A stretch of 64,000 nucleotides of DNA. Source: an uncultured Oscillospiraceae bacterium (GTDB taxonomy: Bacteria; Bacillota; Clostridia; Oscillospirales; Oscillospiraceae). The position numbers and the translations under genes were made by a program. Positions 22,831 through 30,396 of the stretch are shown here, in pieces (positions within the stretch are counted from its first letter, which is position 1; each line of letters starts with the position of its first letter). The notes under the pieces were generated by a model. The model searched no databases. It saw only the letters and a list, made by a program, of their open reading frames with translations, and was not told where the DNA came from. Location: NCBI GenBank assembly GCA_947599875.1, contig CANQFV010000011.1, positions 1 to 64,000 of the forward strand, read 5' to 3'.

Positions 22831-24093
22831 TTGAAAATGATCATATTTCATATAGATGTGAATTCAGCCTTCCTTAGTTGGGAGGCTGTTTATCGTCTGT
22901 TCCATAAAGGTGGAACAGTAGACCTTCGTGAGATACCTTCGGCGGTGGCCGGGGATGCGGCCATGCGGCATGGCATCATCCTTGCCAAGTCCATTCCGGC
23001 CAAAAAGTATGGAATACAGACTGGGGAAAGCATACCGGAAGCAAAAAAGAAATGCCCGCAGCTTGTGCTTGTGCCGCCAAATTACAGCCTGTATGAGCGG
23101 TGCAGTGCAGCGTTTATGGCAATCCTCCGGGAATATTCGGATGCGGTGGAGCAGTACAGCATTGATGAGGCGTTTATGGACATGACAGGAACCTGCCATT
23201 TATTCGGAGAGCCGGAGCAGACAGCGTGCATCATTAAGGACAGGATTTCTTCGGAGCTTGGGTTTACGGTAAACGTGGGTGTGTCTGAGAATAAGCTGCT
23301 TGCAAAGATGGCATCTGATTTTAAGAAACCGGACAGGGTGCATACGCTGTGGCGGGAGGAAATACAAAAGAAGATGTGGCCGCTTCCTGTTTCAGATCTG
23401 TTTTTTGTGGGAAGGGCGACAGCAAAGAAGCTCTTTTCTGTGGGTATCCGGACCATAGGGGAGCTTGCGCAGTCAGATCCATCCTACTTAAAAAACATAT
23501 TAAAAAAGCAGGGGGAGATCATATGGGGATTTGCCAACGGGATAGACCTTTTACCCGTGTTATCCCAGGCACCGGCAAATAAAGGCTATGGGAACAGCAC
23601 CACGATTTCCTTTGATGTTACTGATGCACCCACTGCTAAGAAAGTGCTGCTGTCGCTGGCGGAAACGGTAGCGGCAAGGCTCCGGGCAGATGATGTGAAG
23701 ATCGGCGTGGTGGCTGTAGGAATCAAGGGAAGTGACCTGTCCTATTGTTCGCACCAGAGGGTGCTGTCTGTGCCCACGAATATCACGGCAGAGATCTATG
23801 TGGCCGCCTGCGGGCTGTTTGATGAATTGTGGGACAAAAGACCGATCAGGCATCTGGGAATCCACACATCACGGGTATTTGCCGGAGACTATGCAAGGCA
23901 GCTTTGCCTGTTTGACGGGGCAGATTATGAAAAGCTGGAAAGGCTGGATGAGACGGTGGATGAAATAAGGGATAGGTTCGGCATGGATGCCCTGATGCGG
24001 GCATCCTTTATCGGACAGCCCATTGACCACATGGGCGGCGGTATATCAAGGGAAAAGAGAGAAGTGGATTACAGCAGGCAGAGGATTGAATAG
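22831..24093 (+). CDS. Y-family DNA polymerase (Pol IV/V type)
   Basis: About 420 residues from TTG 22831 after AGGAGGT; ATG 22837 is the alternative. The palm carries FHIDVNSAFLSWEA (first catalytic Asp) and YSIDEAFMDMTG (the Asp-Glu pair). Thumb helix-hairpin-helix VGRATAKKLFSVGIRTIGEL and the little-finger domain follow. It resembles the UvrX/UmuC-like polymerases of Gram-positive mobile elements. It performs translesion synthesis, and a LexA-like box suggests SOS induction. It forms an operon with two small unknown genes. Confidence 0.93.
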   Translation: MKMIIFHIDVNSAFLSWEAVYRLFHKGGTVDLREIPSAVAGDAAMRHGIILAKSIPAKKYGIQTGESIPEAKKKCPQLVLVPPNYSLYERCSAAFMAILREYSDAVEQYSIDEAFMDMTGTCHLFGEPEQTACIIKDRISSELGFTVNVGVSENKLLAKMASDFKKPDRVHTLWREEIQKKMWPLPVSDLFFVGRATAKKLFSVGIRTIGELAQSDPSYLKNILKKQGEIIWGFANGIDLLPVLSQAPANKGYGNSTTISFDVTDAPTAKKVLLSLAETVAARLRADDVKIGVVAVGIKGSDLSYCSHQRVLSVPTNITAEIYVAACGLFDELWDKRPIRHLGIHTSRVFAGDYARQLCLFDGADYEKLERLDETVDEIRDRFGMDALMRASFIGQPIDHMGGGISREKREVDYSRQRIE

Positions 24094-24110
24094 AAGAGGA
24101 GGTGCATGGC

Positions 24111-24422
24111 ATGGCATTCGGGACAGGGACGAACCGCCGGGTTCAAGGTGCGGGAGCTGTGCGTGGGAAACAGCAGGAGATTGCGTGTGAATGCTGGTTT
24201 ACAAGTACCGGAAAGATTACACCGCTTATGCTGAAGATAAAGGATGAGGAGGGAGTCTGCCAGACGATCAGACCGATCACAGTCCGCTCCTCTGAGAAAA
24301 AGATGTATGCGGGGACGCCCTCCGTGGAATTTGACTGTGAGATTGAACTGGCAGGGAAGCTGACAAGGGTTTGGCTGATCTATTTCCAAAACGAAAACAG
24401 ATGGATTTTGAATATCCGCTGA
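24111..24422 (+). CDS. Hypothetical protein downstream of Y-family polymerase
   Basis: 103 residues from ATG 24111, with AGAGGAGG 8 bp upstream (GTG 24102 is possible). It reads AFGTGTNRRVQGAGAVRGKQ then beta-rich sequence ending RVWLIYFQNENRWILNI. No cysteine motif, membrane span or known domain. It starts 18 bp after the polymerase stop, so it is co-transcribed and may modulate that enzyme. Function unknown. Confidence 0.65.
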   Translation: MAFGTGTNRRVQGAGAVRGKQQEIACECWFTSTGKITPLMLKIKDEEGVCQTIRPITVRSSEKKMYAGTPSVEFDCEIELAGKLTRVWLIYFQNENRWILNIR

Positions 24423-24516
24423 CAACAGCGCAAGAGTGCAGGAACGCTGGTAATGATATGGGAAATATGCTAGACTGGAAACGGATATTTTTATGAAAAT
24501 GCCGGGAGGTTTTGCC

Positions 24517-24732
24517 ATGTTTCAAAAGAAGATGAAGAAAGAAACTTATGATAAAGAAAATGAAAGACCGCTTATCCGGGCAAGCATCTGCAATGGGGAG
24601 CAGGTAGCGGGATTTAAAAATATCCATACAGGGAAATTTACGGAGGTCATGGTTATCCGCAACAGCAGGGATATGGATGAATTTCTGGAGAAGTACGACA
24701 TTGCCATTGCAGAAATGAAAAAGGAGTATTAA
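24517..24732 (+). CDS. Small conserved ICE protein, unknown
   Basis: 71 residues from ATG 24517, with GGGAGG upstream. It reads MFQKKMKKETYDKENERPLI, then RASICNGEQVAGFKNIHTGK and a charged C-terminus. Similar short proteins occur beside polymerase or ligase genes on Lachnospiraceae elements, sometimes under misleading enzyme names. No catalytic motif can be seen. It is the last gene of the plus-strand repair operon. Confidence 0.65.
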   Translation: MFQKKMKKETYDKENERPLIRASICNGEQVAGFKNIHTGKFTEVMVIRNSRDMDEFLEKYDIAIAEMKKEY

Positions 24733-24768
24733 GAAAAAAGAAGCTGCCCATAAAGGACAGCTTCCGGT
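24733..24768. terminator. Terminator between convergent operons
   Basis: GAAGCTG / CAGCTTC hairpin. On the minus strand it is followed by TTTTTTCTT, so it ends the long minus-strand operon; it can also serve the plus-strand repair operon. Confidence 0.8.
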
Positions 24769-24806
24769 ATTTCTGCATCAATTTCCTTTCTTTTTGATAA
24801 TAGATG

Positions 24807-25361
24807 CTATACATAAGCTGCGTGGGGCAGCACTGTTTCACCATTCTTGTTGACAGATGACTGGTGGTAATCCAGTTCGCTGATCACGGCTTCCATGGTG
24901 TCAAACGCAGCCGACAGCTCCAGATACCGGGTAATGAATCCGATGACTTCCGTATAGAGGAGCATCTGCTGAGGCTTGGTCAGCCTGCCCAGGGCTGTAA
25001 TCCGTTTCTGTTTTTCAGCCCATTCATCCGCACAATAGATGTTCTCATGTTCCAGAAGCTCCGTCATGTCGGTGTCGTATAACATTGCTGCCGCAGTGTT
25101 GAACCATGCAGTTGCCGTCTGGCTGCAGTCATCCTCATCACAGAAAGCAATCTTTTTAGCGGGCATCTGAAACAAAAGCTTGTTTTTTACGTCCTGCAGT
25201 TCCACATACAGGTCAGATGCCATATTGCATAGTTCATTGATCTGGTCATAGTAATAATCCCAATAGGGGCTGTCTTTCTCATTCCCGTTGTAGCAGTAGT
25301 CCATCATTTTGTCTAATCCTTCGGATATGGACCACAGATCAAGCTTTTTATAAAGTGCCAT
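24807..25361 (-). CDS. Hypothetical ICE protein
   Basis: 184 residues, MALYKKLDLWSISEGLDKMM. Mostly helical and acidic, with aromatic-rich segments (YWDYYYDQINELC) and no membrane span. AAAGGAGG precedes the ATG. It is the last gene of the minus-strand cargo run and is followed by a strong terminator. I recognise no family. Genes of this type accompany the YubB-like and methyltransferase genes upstream. Confidence 0.6.
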   Translation of the reverse strand: MALYKKLDLWSISEGLDKMMDYCYNGNEKDSPYWDYYYDQINELCNMASDLYVELQDVKNKLLFQMPAKKIAFCDEDDCSQTATAWFNTAAAMLYDTDMTELLEHENIYCADEWAEKQKRITALGRLTKPQQMLLYTEVIGFITRYLELSAAFDTMEAVISELDYHQSSVNKNGETVLPHAAYV

Positions 25362-25376
25362 TTGAGGTTCCTCCTT

Positions 25377-25967
25377 TTAATATGGGTTTACAAATTCATG
25401 GATGAAGACACAGCCTTTATCCAGATGTTCCTTTAATTCTTCCAGTGTGGCGGCGGTAATGGCACCGCACTCCTCAAACCACTGCAGTAGGTTTTTGTCT
25501 GAATCAAAGTAAAAATCTGTATCATTGCCTGCAGCATCAAAGAGTGCATCCAGAGAGCCATCCTCCGGCCTTTCCGACAGATATACTTTATATTGTGTTG
25601 GAAGGTATGTTCCGTTGATGTCGGTATTGATATATATGCCGCATCCGGATTCCTCTGCCTGTAGTTCAAAACTCACATTGAAGTGTTCTGCAAGGCGTGA
25701 GTACGCCTCATACATGGGACTCCATGCGGAGTCGCAGAATAGGGTAATGTGACCATCTTCAAGGGAAGCATCCACTACATTGCTCCGGAGGCTTATGCCG
25801 TCTGTTGGAATGTTATTTTGTTCAAATATTCGGCAGAGCATGGAGTCATCCACGGAAGTCCAGACGGGATAGCAGTCAGCGATGGCCTGCCTCAGTGCGG
25901 CAAGGCCCTTTTCCTGTCCATCGCCTGCGGCATAAAATACAACGGTATCCATACAGATATTTGCCAT
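25377..25967 (-). CDS. Hypothetical protein with YubB/DUF1281-like segment
   Basis: 196 residues from ATG 25967, next to the stop of the upstream gene and preceded by GAGGTTG. The segment CDSAWSPMYEAYSRLAEHFN followed by a beta hairpin and GIYINTDINGTY resembles the ferredoxin-like api92/YubB (DUF1281) fold found on plasmids and elements. The resemblance is by pattern only. Acidic, soluble. Function unknown. Confidence 0.6.
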   Translation of the reverse strand: MANICMDTVVFYAAGDGQEKGLAALRQAIADCYPVWTSVDDSMLCRIFEQNNIPTDGISLRSNVVDASLEDGHITLFCDSAWSPMYEAYSRLAEHFNVSFELQAEESGCGIYINTDINGTYLPTQYKVYLSERPEDGSLDALFDAAGNDTDFYFDSDKNLLQWFEECGAITAATLEELKEHLDKGCVFIHEFVNPY

Positions 25968-25968
25968 A

Positions 25969-26571
25969 TTACGCAACCTCCTTTCTGTCTTCCAAGTGGA
26001 AAAATTCACTGATGTCCCATGCGCCTTTTAAGTATTTTGCCGCAGGGCATTCTCCATCGTCATCAGCGTTACCGCAGGTGCAGCTTCTGCTGTTGTGCAT
26101 GGAGATTAGGGAAGCGAGTGTTTCCCACTGCCTGCTTCGGTCATTCGCCTCAGCGATGTTACTGCAGCGGTGGTATCTGCCGCAGCCCTGTTCACAGTCC
26201 GACATATCCTTTTCCATCCCCATGCAGACAACTGGTGCAGTCCGTGACAGGGATAAGAAAAACGGAGGCTCTTTCGATGCGTTATGCAGGTGGTTCAGTG
26301 CCAGCTCCAGCAGGTCATTGTGCCCCATGTTGGCATCATAGATGTCATCGAAGTACGCGCAGAGCCACTCTGACAATTCGGGAAATTCCTCAAGGTGTCC
26401 TGAATGGAACCGGGTGTCCGGGTCCTGTGCGGCATCTGCGAGGGCATTGGCAAAATCCTCATCCAGATAACGCCGCTCCATGATGCGGTAGGCTTTTTCC
26501 AGCTCATCTTCCGTGAGCGTGATGGTGGTCTTTTTGTTTTCTATGGTTCTTTCAATTTGCAGTTCTCTCAT
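25969..26571 (-). CDS. Hypothetical cysteine-containing ICE protein
   Basis: 200 residues, MRELQIERTIENKKTTITLT, with an N-terminal segment reminiscent of small host-modulation proteins (TITLTEDELEKAYRIMERRY). The C-terminal half has several Cys and His residues (CEQGCGRYHRC, SCTCGN, CPAAKY), possibly a metal site. AAAGGAGAC precedes the start. Its stop lies 1 bp from the next ATG, so the pair is coupled. Function unknown. Confidence 0.6.
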   Translation of the reverse strand: MRELQIERTIENKKTTITLTEDELEKAYRIMERRYLDEDFANALADAAQDPDTRFHSGHLEEFPELSEWLCAYFDDIYDANMGHNDLLELALNHLHNASKEPPFFLSLSRTAPVVCMGMEKDMSDCEQGCGRYHRCSNIAEANDRSRQWETLASLISMHNSRSCTCGNADDDGECPAAKYLKGAWDISEFFHLEDRKEVA

Positions 26572-26605
26572 TTCAGTCTCCTTTTCTTATACTGTATTGT
26601 GGCGG

Positions 26606-27151
26606 TCAGGCGCTCTTTTCTTTTTCCTGTGGGCGCACAGAACCGGCCTTGTAAAGTTCCAGTGGAAGCCATTTCCCATCCTGCCAGAAGCAGTGGCTGG
26701 CCACGCAGTAAATCAGCGGCGGTATATCCGGATTTTCCAGGCATTCCTGCGTGATATACAGCGCAAGGTGCCTTGCATAAAAAGGCTCCAGGTCAGCAAG
26801 GATTTTTTCCCGCAGCGTCCCGGCAAGGGAATCAAATTCTGCGATGTCCTGATGGCTGAAGGCAGCCCTGGAAAGCTGTTTTAAGATGCCGGACTGTTCA
26901 ATCGTTCCATTGACAATGGCAACAGCTTCATCGAGGTAATCCCGGTGGATGCGGAGGCCGCTTAGGGCAATCTTTCCCGCATAGTCCGATGCCCTGCGCT
27001 TTATGTCTGCACAGAGTCCGGAGTAGCCTTTTTTATACTTTGTCTTCAGCACGTTTAAGGGAACCTTCTCCCGGTTATGCTTCAGGGTTTCCAAAAGCTG
27101 TGCCAGTTCCTCCCTGAGCAGGGCGGCTTCCCTGTCCTGTGTTCCATTCAT
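26606..27151 (-). CDS. Hypothetical helical protein
   Basis: 181 residues from ATG 27151, with GGAGGAG upstream. It starts MNGTQDREAALLREELAQLL and is largely helical to about 130. The end, CVASHCFWQDGKWLPLELYK, looks like a short beta element. No known domain, no membrane span. Part of the minus-strand cargo operon with short spacing on both sides. Confidence 0.6.
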   Translation of the reverse strand: MNGTQDREAALLREELAQLLETLKHNREKVPLNVLKTKYKKGYSGLCADIKRRASDYAGKIALSGLRIHRDYLDEAVAIVNGTIEQSGILKQLSRAAFSHQDIAEFDSLAGTLREKILADLEPFYARHLALYITQECLENPDIPPLIYCVASHCFWQDGKWLPLELYKAGSVRPQEKEKSA

Positions 27152-27227
27152 GGTGTCTCCTCCTTCCAAAAGGGGCCGCCGCATATTGCAGGCAGCCCCG
27201 GATTATTATACTCAGGTTATGCAGGAA

Positions 27228-27485
27228 TCAGGCTGTCACGCCAAAGCCCTCCCCCGGCTGGTTATTGTAGGAAATGGTGTAGATGCTGTTTTGGGTTTCA
27301 AACTGCACATGGCTGGCTGAAGCCTCTAAAATAGCCTGGACGGTGGAAGTGCGGATCAGGTTCCCCTGGTAGAGATACATGGCGGGAAGACCCGGCCTTA
27401 ATACCTCCATCAGTGCGCCGGTTACGGAAACATGGGGCTTCTCCTGATCCTGTTTGTTATTTTTATTCTTTAATAAGGTAAACAT
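27228..27485 (-). CDS. Small hypothetical protein
   Basis: 85 residues, MFTLLKNKNNKQDQEKPHVS, then an apparent beta-rich domain GLPAMYLYQGNLIRTSTVQA. AAGGAGGATAA lies before the ATG. It starts 14 bp after the methyltransferase stop on the same strand. No family recognised. Confidence 0.6.
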   Translation of the reverse strand: MFTLLKNKNNKQDQEKPHVSVTGALMEVLRPGLPAMYLYQGNLIRTSTVQAILEASASHVQFETQNSIYTISYNNQPGEGFGVTA

Positions 27486-27499
27486 ATCGTTATCCTCCT

Positions 27500-28555
27500 T
27501 TATGCAACCTGATAGGTCAGACGGTAAACGCCGTTCCCACAGGCTATGTATTGGTCTTTGTGTTCATAGATGGTTGCACGGATGCGTTCCCGGTAGTGGG
27601 TATTTTTCTGTGCCTTCGGGTGGCGTGAGAGCCTTTCATACAGCTCTGTAAGCGTCATCTGCCCGCCGCCGCTTTCCAGTGTCATGCGGATCAGGTGGTG
27701 CCATGTCAGGGCACTCAGGTCTGTGTCTGCAATCGAAAAGCAGCTTTCCTTAGCAAAGTGAAAAGGGATCATAAATACCTCTTTTTTATGCAAAAGCAGC
27801 AGATACTCCGTGACAATCGGGATAAAGGGCTTTTTATAGCGTCTGGCATCGGAAACACAGTTGAACTGCCCCTTGACCAGAAAAGATTCAAAGCTGCCCA
27901 TACGCATCATGTCATGCTGGATGGAATAAAAGTTCCCCTGGGAACGGATGTCGCCTACAAGGACAGCCAGACGGCCATCCTTTCTGAGCGCCATGTAAAA
28001 TTTCCGGACACACAGGTTCAGCTTTTCCAAAAAGTCATTGTAGTTTTCACACCGCGACAGGTCATCCGGATGCGGTTTACCCCACATATTGCCGGAATAC
28101 TGGATAATATTGTGGTAGGGCGGATGGAAAAAAATCAGATCCGCCGAATCTTCCACATCATTTTTCAGGGCATTCCAGCCGCCAAGCCCGGCTGCGGGTG
28201 CTGGGTTTAAGTCATAAAGAACGGACTTTACGCCAAGCCTGTCTGCAGCAGCCTTGCTGGTGCCTGAGCCGGACATGGGATCGAGCAGGGTAAACTGGGA
28301 AATATCTTTTCCATAGTAGCGTTTGGTGTCCAGAACATACCGGAGAACGGAAGCGACGACCTCCGGGGAGCAGTTGCCCCGCCATTGGCTGTTTCCACCG
28401 TTTCCGCGTTCCGGGAACGCCATGAAGGAAGTCAGCTCCTTTCCCACACGCTTCCTTAAGTTTTCTGTCCCCAGCTCCTGTGCGATGCTCTGCCAGTCCG
28501 GACCGAATTCCCGTTCCAGAATGGAGGCGGCACGTTTTACGATTTCTTCATTCAT
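27500..28555 (-). CDS. DNA methyltransferase (N4/N6, HPPY type)
   Basis: 351 residues. The AdoMet site motif I is LLDPMSGSGTSKAAADRLG, and the catalytic motif IV appears as DLIFFHPPYHNII, with HPPY in place of the common DPPY or SPPY. A C-terminal winged segment (LTELYERLSRHPKAQK) resembles a DNA-binding helix. No restriction gene lies beside it, so it is likely an orphan methylase, for example protecting the element in new hosts. The order of motifs (I before IV) suggests the gamma or beta class. Confidence 0.8.
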   Translation of the reverse strand: MNEEIVKRAASILEREFGPDWQSIAQELGTENLRKRVGKELTSFMAFPERGNGGNSQWRGNCSPEVVASVLRYVLDTKRYYGKDISQFTLLDPMSGSGTSKAAADRLGVKSVLYDLNPAPAAGLGGWNALKNDVEDSADLIFFHPPYHNIIQYSGNMWGKPHPDDLSRCENYNDFLEKLNLCVRKFYMALRKDGRLAVLVGDIRSQGNFYSIQHDMMRMGSFESFLVKGQFNCVSDARRYKKPFIPIVTEYLLLLHKKEVFMIPFHFAKESCFSIADTDLSALTWHHLIRMTLESGGGQMTLTELYERLSRHPKAQKNTHYRERIRATIYEHKDQYIACGNGVYRLTYQVA

Positions 28556-28574
28556 TCTGCCTACGCTCCTTTGC

Positions 28575-29111
28575 TTAAAAATTCATTTCCATAAGGCGTA
28601 CCCTCATGCGGTGAAACCGCCCGTTGATGCCGCTTACGGTGGTGGAAAGTCTTTCTGCAATCTCCCGGCAAGTCAGTCCGTCTGCCTTTAAGCGTACCAT
28701 CTGCCGTTCCGTATCCGTCAGGCAGGAGAGTACCTCCATCGCAAACAGCCTGTCGGCGGCCTGCTCCTGTAAGCCTTTCCTGCGGTCAGGCAGGATCTCA
28801 TCCAGCGTCCTTCCGGCATGGGTATAGGAGTGGATGCTTACGGTAGGCGCCTTGCGCTTGGGTCTGTTTTCATAGGTGTAGTGCCTGTACAGGCAGTCCT
28901 CCATTCTTGTCCATGCGATTGTGGTAAACCGGAAGCGTGACAGGGCAGGGGTTTCGTCATATTCCTGCACCGCCTGAAGATACCCGAAGATAACGATGTC
29001 GTAGTAATCCTCAATGGAAAGCCCTTTCCGGTTTAAGAAGCGGAAAACGATATTCTGGTGTTCCTCCGCAAATTGTTTCTGTAAATGTGTCAGTTCATGT
29101 AATGTACTCAT
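28575..29111 (-). CDS. RNA polymerase sigma-70 family factor
   Basis: 178 residues from ATG 29111, overlapping the stop of the upstream regulator by 1 bp and preceded by AGGAGGAG. Region 2 is YYDIVIFGYLQAVQEYDETP with RFRFTTIAWTRMEDCLYRHY. Region 4 is LTDTERQMVRLKADGLTCRE with IAERLSTTVSGINGRFHRMR. It looks like an ECF or SigF-like alternative sigma factor. Coupling to a SpoVT-like protein suggests a regulatory unit for the element. Confidence 0.85.
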   Translation of the reverse strand: MSTLHELTHLQKQFAEEHQNIVFRFLNRKGLSIEDYYDIVIFGYLQAVQEYDETPALSRFRFTTIAWTRMEDCLYRHYTYENRPKRKAPTVSIHSYTHAGRTLDEILPDRRKGLQEQAADRLFAMEVLSCLTDTERQMVRLKADGLTCREIAERLSTTVSGINGRFHRMRVRLMEMNF

Positions 29112-29650
29112 CAGTTTTTCTCCTCCTGTATGATGGTTTCTGTTAAGATGTCTGCAAGCAGCCTGGCGCATATCCGCTCTGTATCCATGACGCTGCGGTA
29201 ATGCAGCAGCGCCACGGCTCCCATGGGCTGCTTTTCGGTGCCTACCGGGTAGAGGGTATCTACCGTGTAGCTTCCGTCCTCCAGCAGCGGCATCTGTTCT
29301 TTGGGGCTGTAAATATAAGGCTCCAGTCTTTGTATATGGTCCCGTGCGGAATGGGAAAGCGTGGGCACCGCCGGAATGGTTGTGACTTTGGAAGCAAGCA
29401 CATGCTCCGTGTCACATATGGCGCAGGCAAGATGGTGTGTTCTGCAGAAAGCCGTAAGGTACGGCTCATACAGCGTTTCCCGGAAGCGCAGCGGCTGGTA
29501 TTTGTTCAGGCTGATGCTGTTTCCTGCCACGCTTATTTCCAGTGCATCCCCCTCATGGAGATTTAGGAGCTTCCGGATTTCACGCGGCACTACGATCCTG
29601 CCCAGGTCATCCATCCTGCGGATGATGCCTGACATTTTGGCTTCTTTCAT
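29111..29650 (-). CDS. SpoVT/AbrB-type transition regulator
   Basis: 179 residues from ATG 29650, after AAAGGAGACCAC. The N-terminal SpoVT-AbrB swapped-hairpin domain is SGIIRRMDDLGRIVVPREIR followed by KLLNLHEGDALEI. The C-terminal 110 residues form a GAF-like domain with CAICDTEHVLASK, as in SpoVT. In sporulating Firmicutes SpoVT tunes late sporulation genes. Here it sits on a conjugative element with a sigma factor, so it may tie transfer to host growth state (inference). Confidence 0.88.
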   Translation of the reverse strand: MKEAKMSGIIRRMDDLGRIVVPREIRKLLNLHEGDALEISVAGNSISLNKYQPLRFRETLYEPYLTAFCRTHHLACAICDTEHVLASKVTTIPAVPTLSHSARDHIQRLEPYIYSPKEQMPLLEDGSYTVDTLYPVGTEKQPMGAVALLHYRSVMDTERICARLLADILTETIIQEEKN

Positions 29651-29663
29651 GTGGTCTCCTTTC

Positions 29664-29697
29664 AAAAAAAGGGAACGCCGCAGCGGGCATTCCCTTC
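29664..29697 (-). terminator. Terminator after hypothetical gene 29721-30371
   Basis: On the complement GGGAATGCCCGCTGCGGCGT then TCCC and TTTTTTT. The T-run ends just before the ribosome site of the SpoVT-like gene, so it also acts on that gene's leader. Confidence 0.85.
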
Positions 29698-29720
29698 TTA
29701 AACATTGTTTATGGTTGTCT

Positions 29721-30371
29721 TTATGCGGCGTTCTTAGCCGACTGCCTTGCTGCCACTGTATTCTTGGCTTTTGTGATAAGAGCCGGTGCAATGGCATGTT
29801 CCCAGCAGTCGATGTAAGAGGATACGCTGCTTAAAAGAGCAAACAGGTCAAGATCGCTCAGATTGGCAAATACTTTCCCTGCACTGACAAAGGAATTGGA
29901 CTTCATGTATGTCCCGCCGTTGGTATTCTGCTGCGGGATTCCCTTGCCGTTCTCCACTTCGATGTACCAGGGCAGTTTCCGTACATTGCCCTTGCTGTCC
30001 TTTGTGGCGCGGATGATCCGTACCTTTGATACCTTTGCATAGCCCTGTTCGTCTTTGTTACCGAAGATCTTATCCTGCTGGAAGGTGTATTCCGGAAAAC
30101 CGGCAGCCAGGCGGCTTAAGATAAATTTCGCCTCCTGCGGGGAGATGTTGGCACATACAGTGATGGCTTTATCCCCGGTGCCCTTGGAGTAGTCTTTCAT
30201 CAGGATGCCGATCAGGGAGTGCATCCGTCTTCCGTCTGCGCCTGTCTCGCCGCCGGCGTGGATATGGGCATAGGATGCAATGGGTGCGACCTTCAGCTTG
30301 TCCTGGAATTCCAGCAGTGTTTTGCTGTTCTTATAAACTGCGATCTGGTTGGAAATGTAATCTTCATTCAT
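29721..30371 (-). CDS. Conserved ICE protein, unknown
   Basis: 216 residues from ATG 30371, MNEDYISNQIAVYKNSKTLL. The middle is rich in beta strands and basic residues (YAKVSKVRIIRATKDSKGNV) and the C-terminus is an Ala-rich helix. No membrane span. AGAAGGGACAAAT precedes the ATG. It is downstream of the VWA gene and may be a partner of the VWA/AAA+ pair. No family recognised. Confidence 0.6.
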   Translation of the reverse strand: MNEDYISNQIAVYKNSKTLLEFQDKLKVAPIASYAHIHAGGETGADGRRMHSLIGILMKDYSKGTGDKAITVCANISPQEAKFILSRLAAGFPEYTFQQDKIFGNKDEQGYAKVSKVRIIRATKDSKGNVRKLPWYIEVENGKGIPQQNTNGGTYMKSNSFVSAGKVFANLSDLDLFALLSSVSSYIDCWEHAIAPALITKAKNTVAARQSAKNAA

Positions 30372-30396
30372 TATTTGTCCCTTCTTTCTTATCTTT

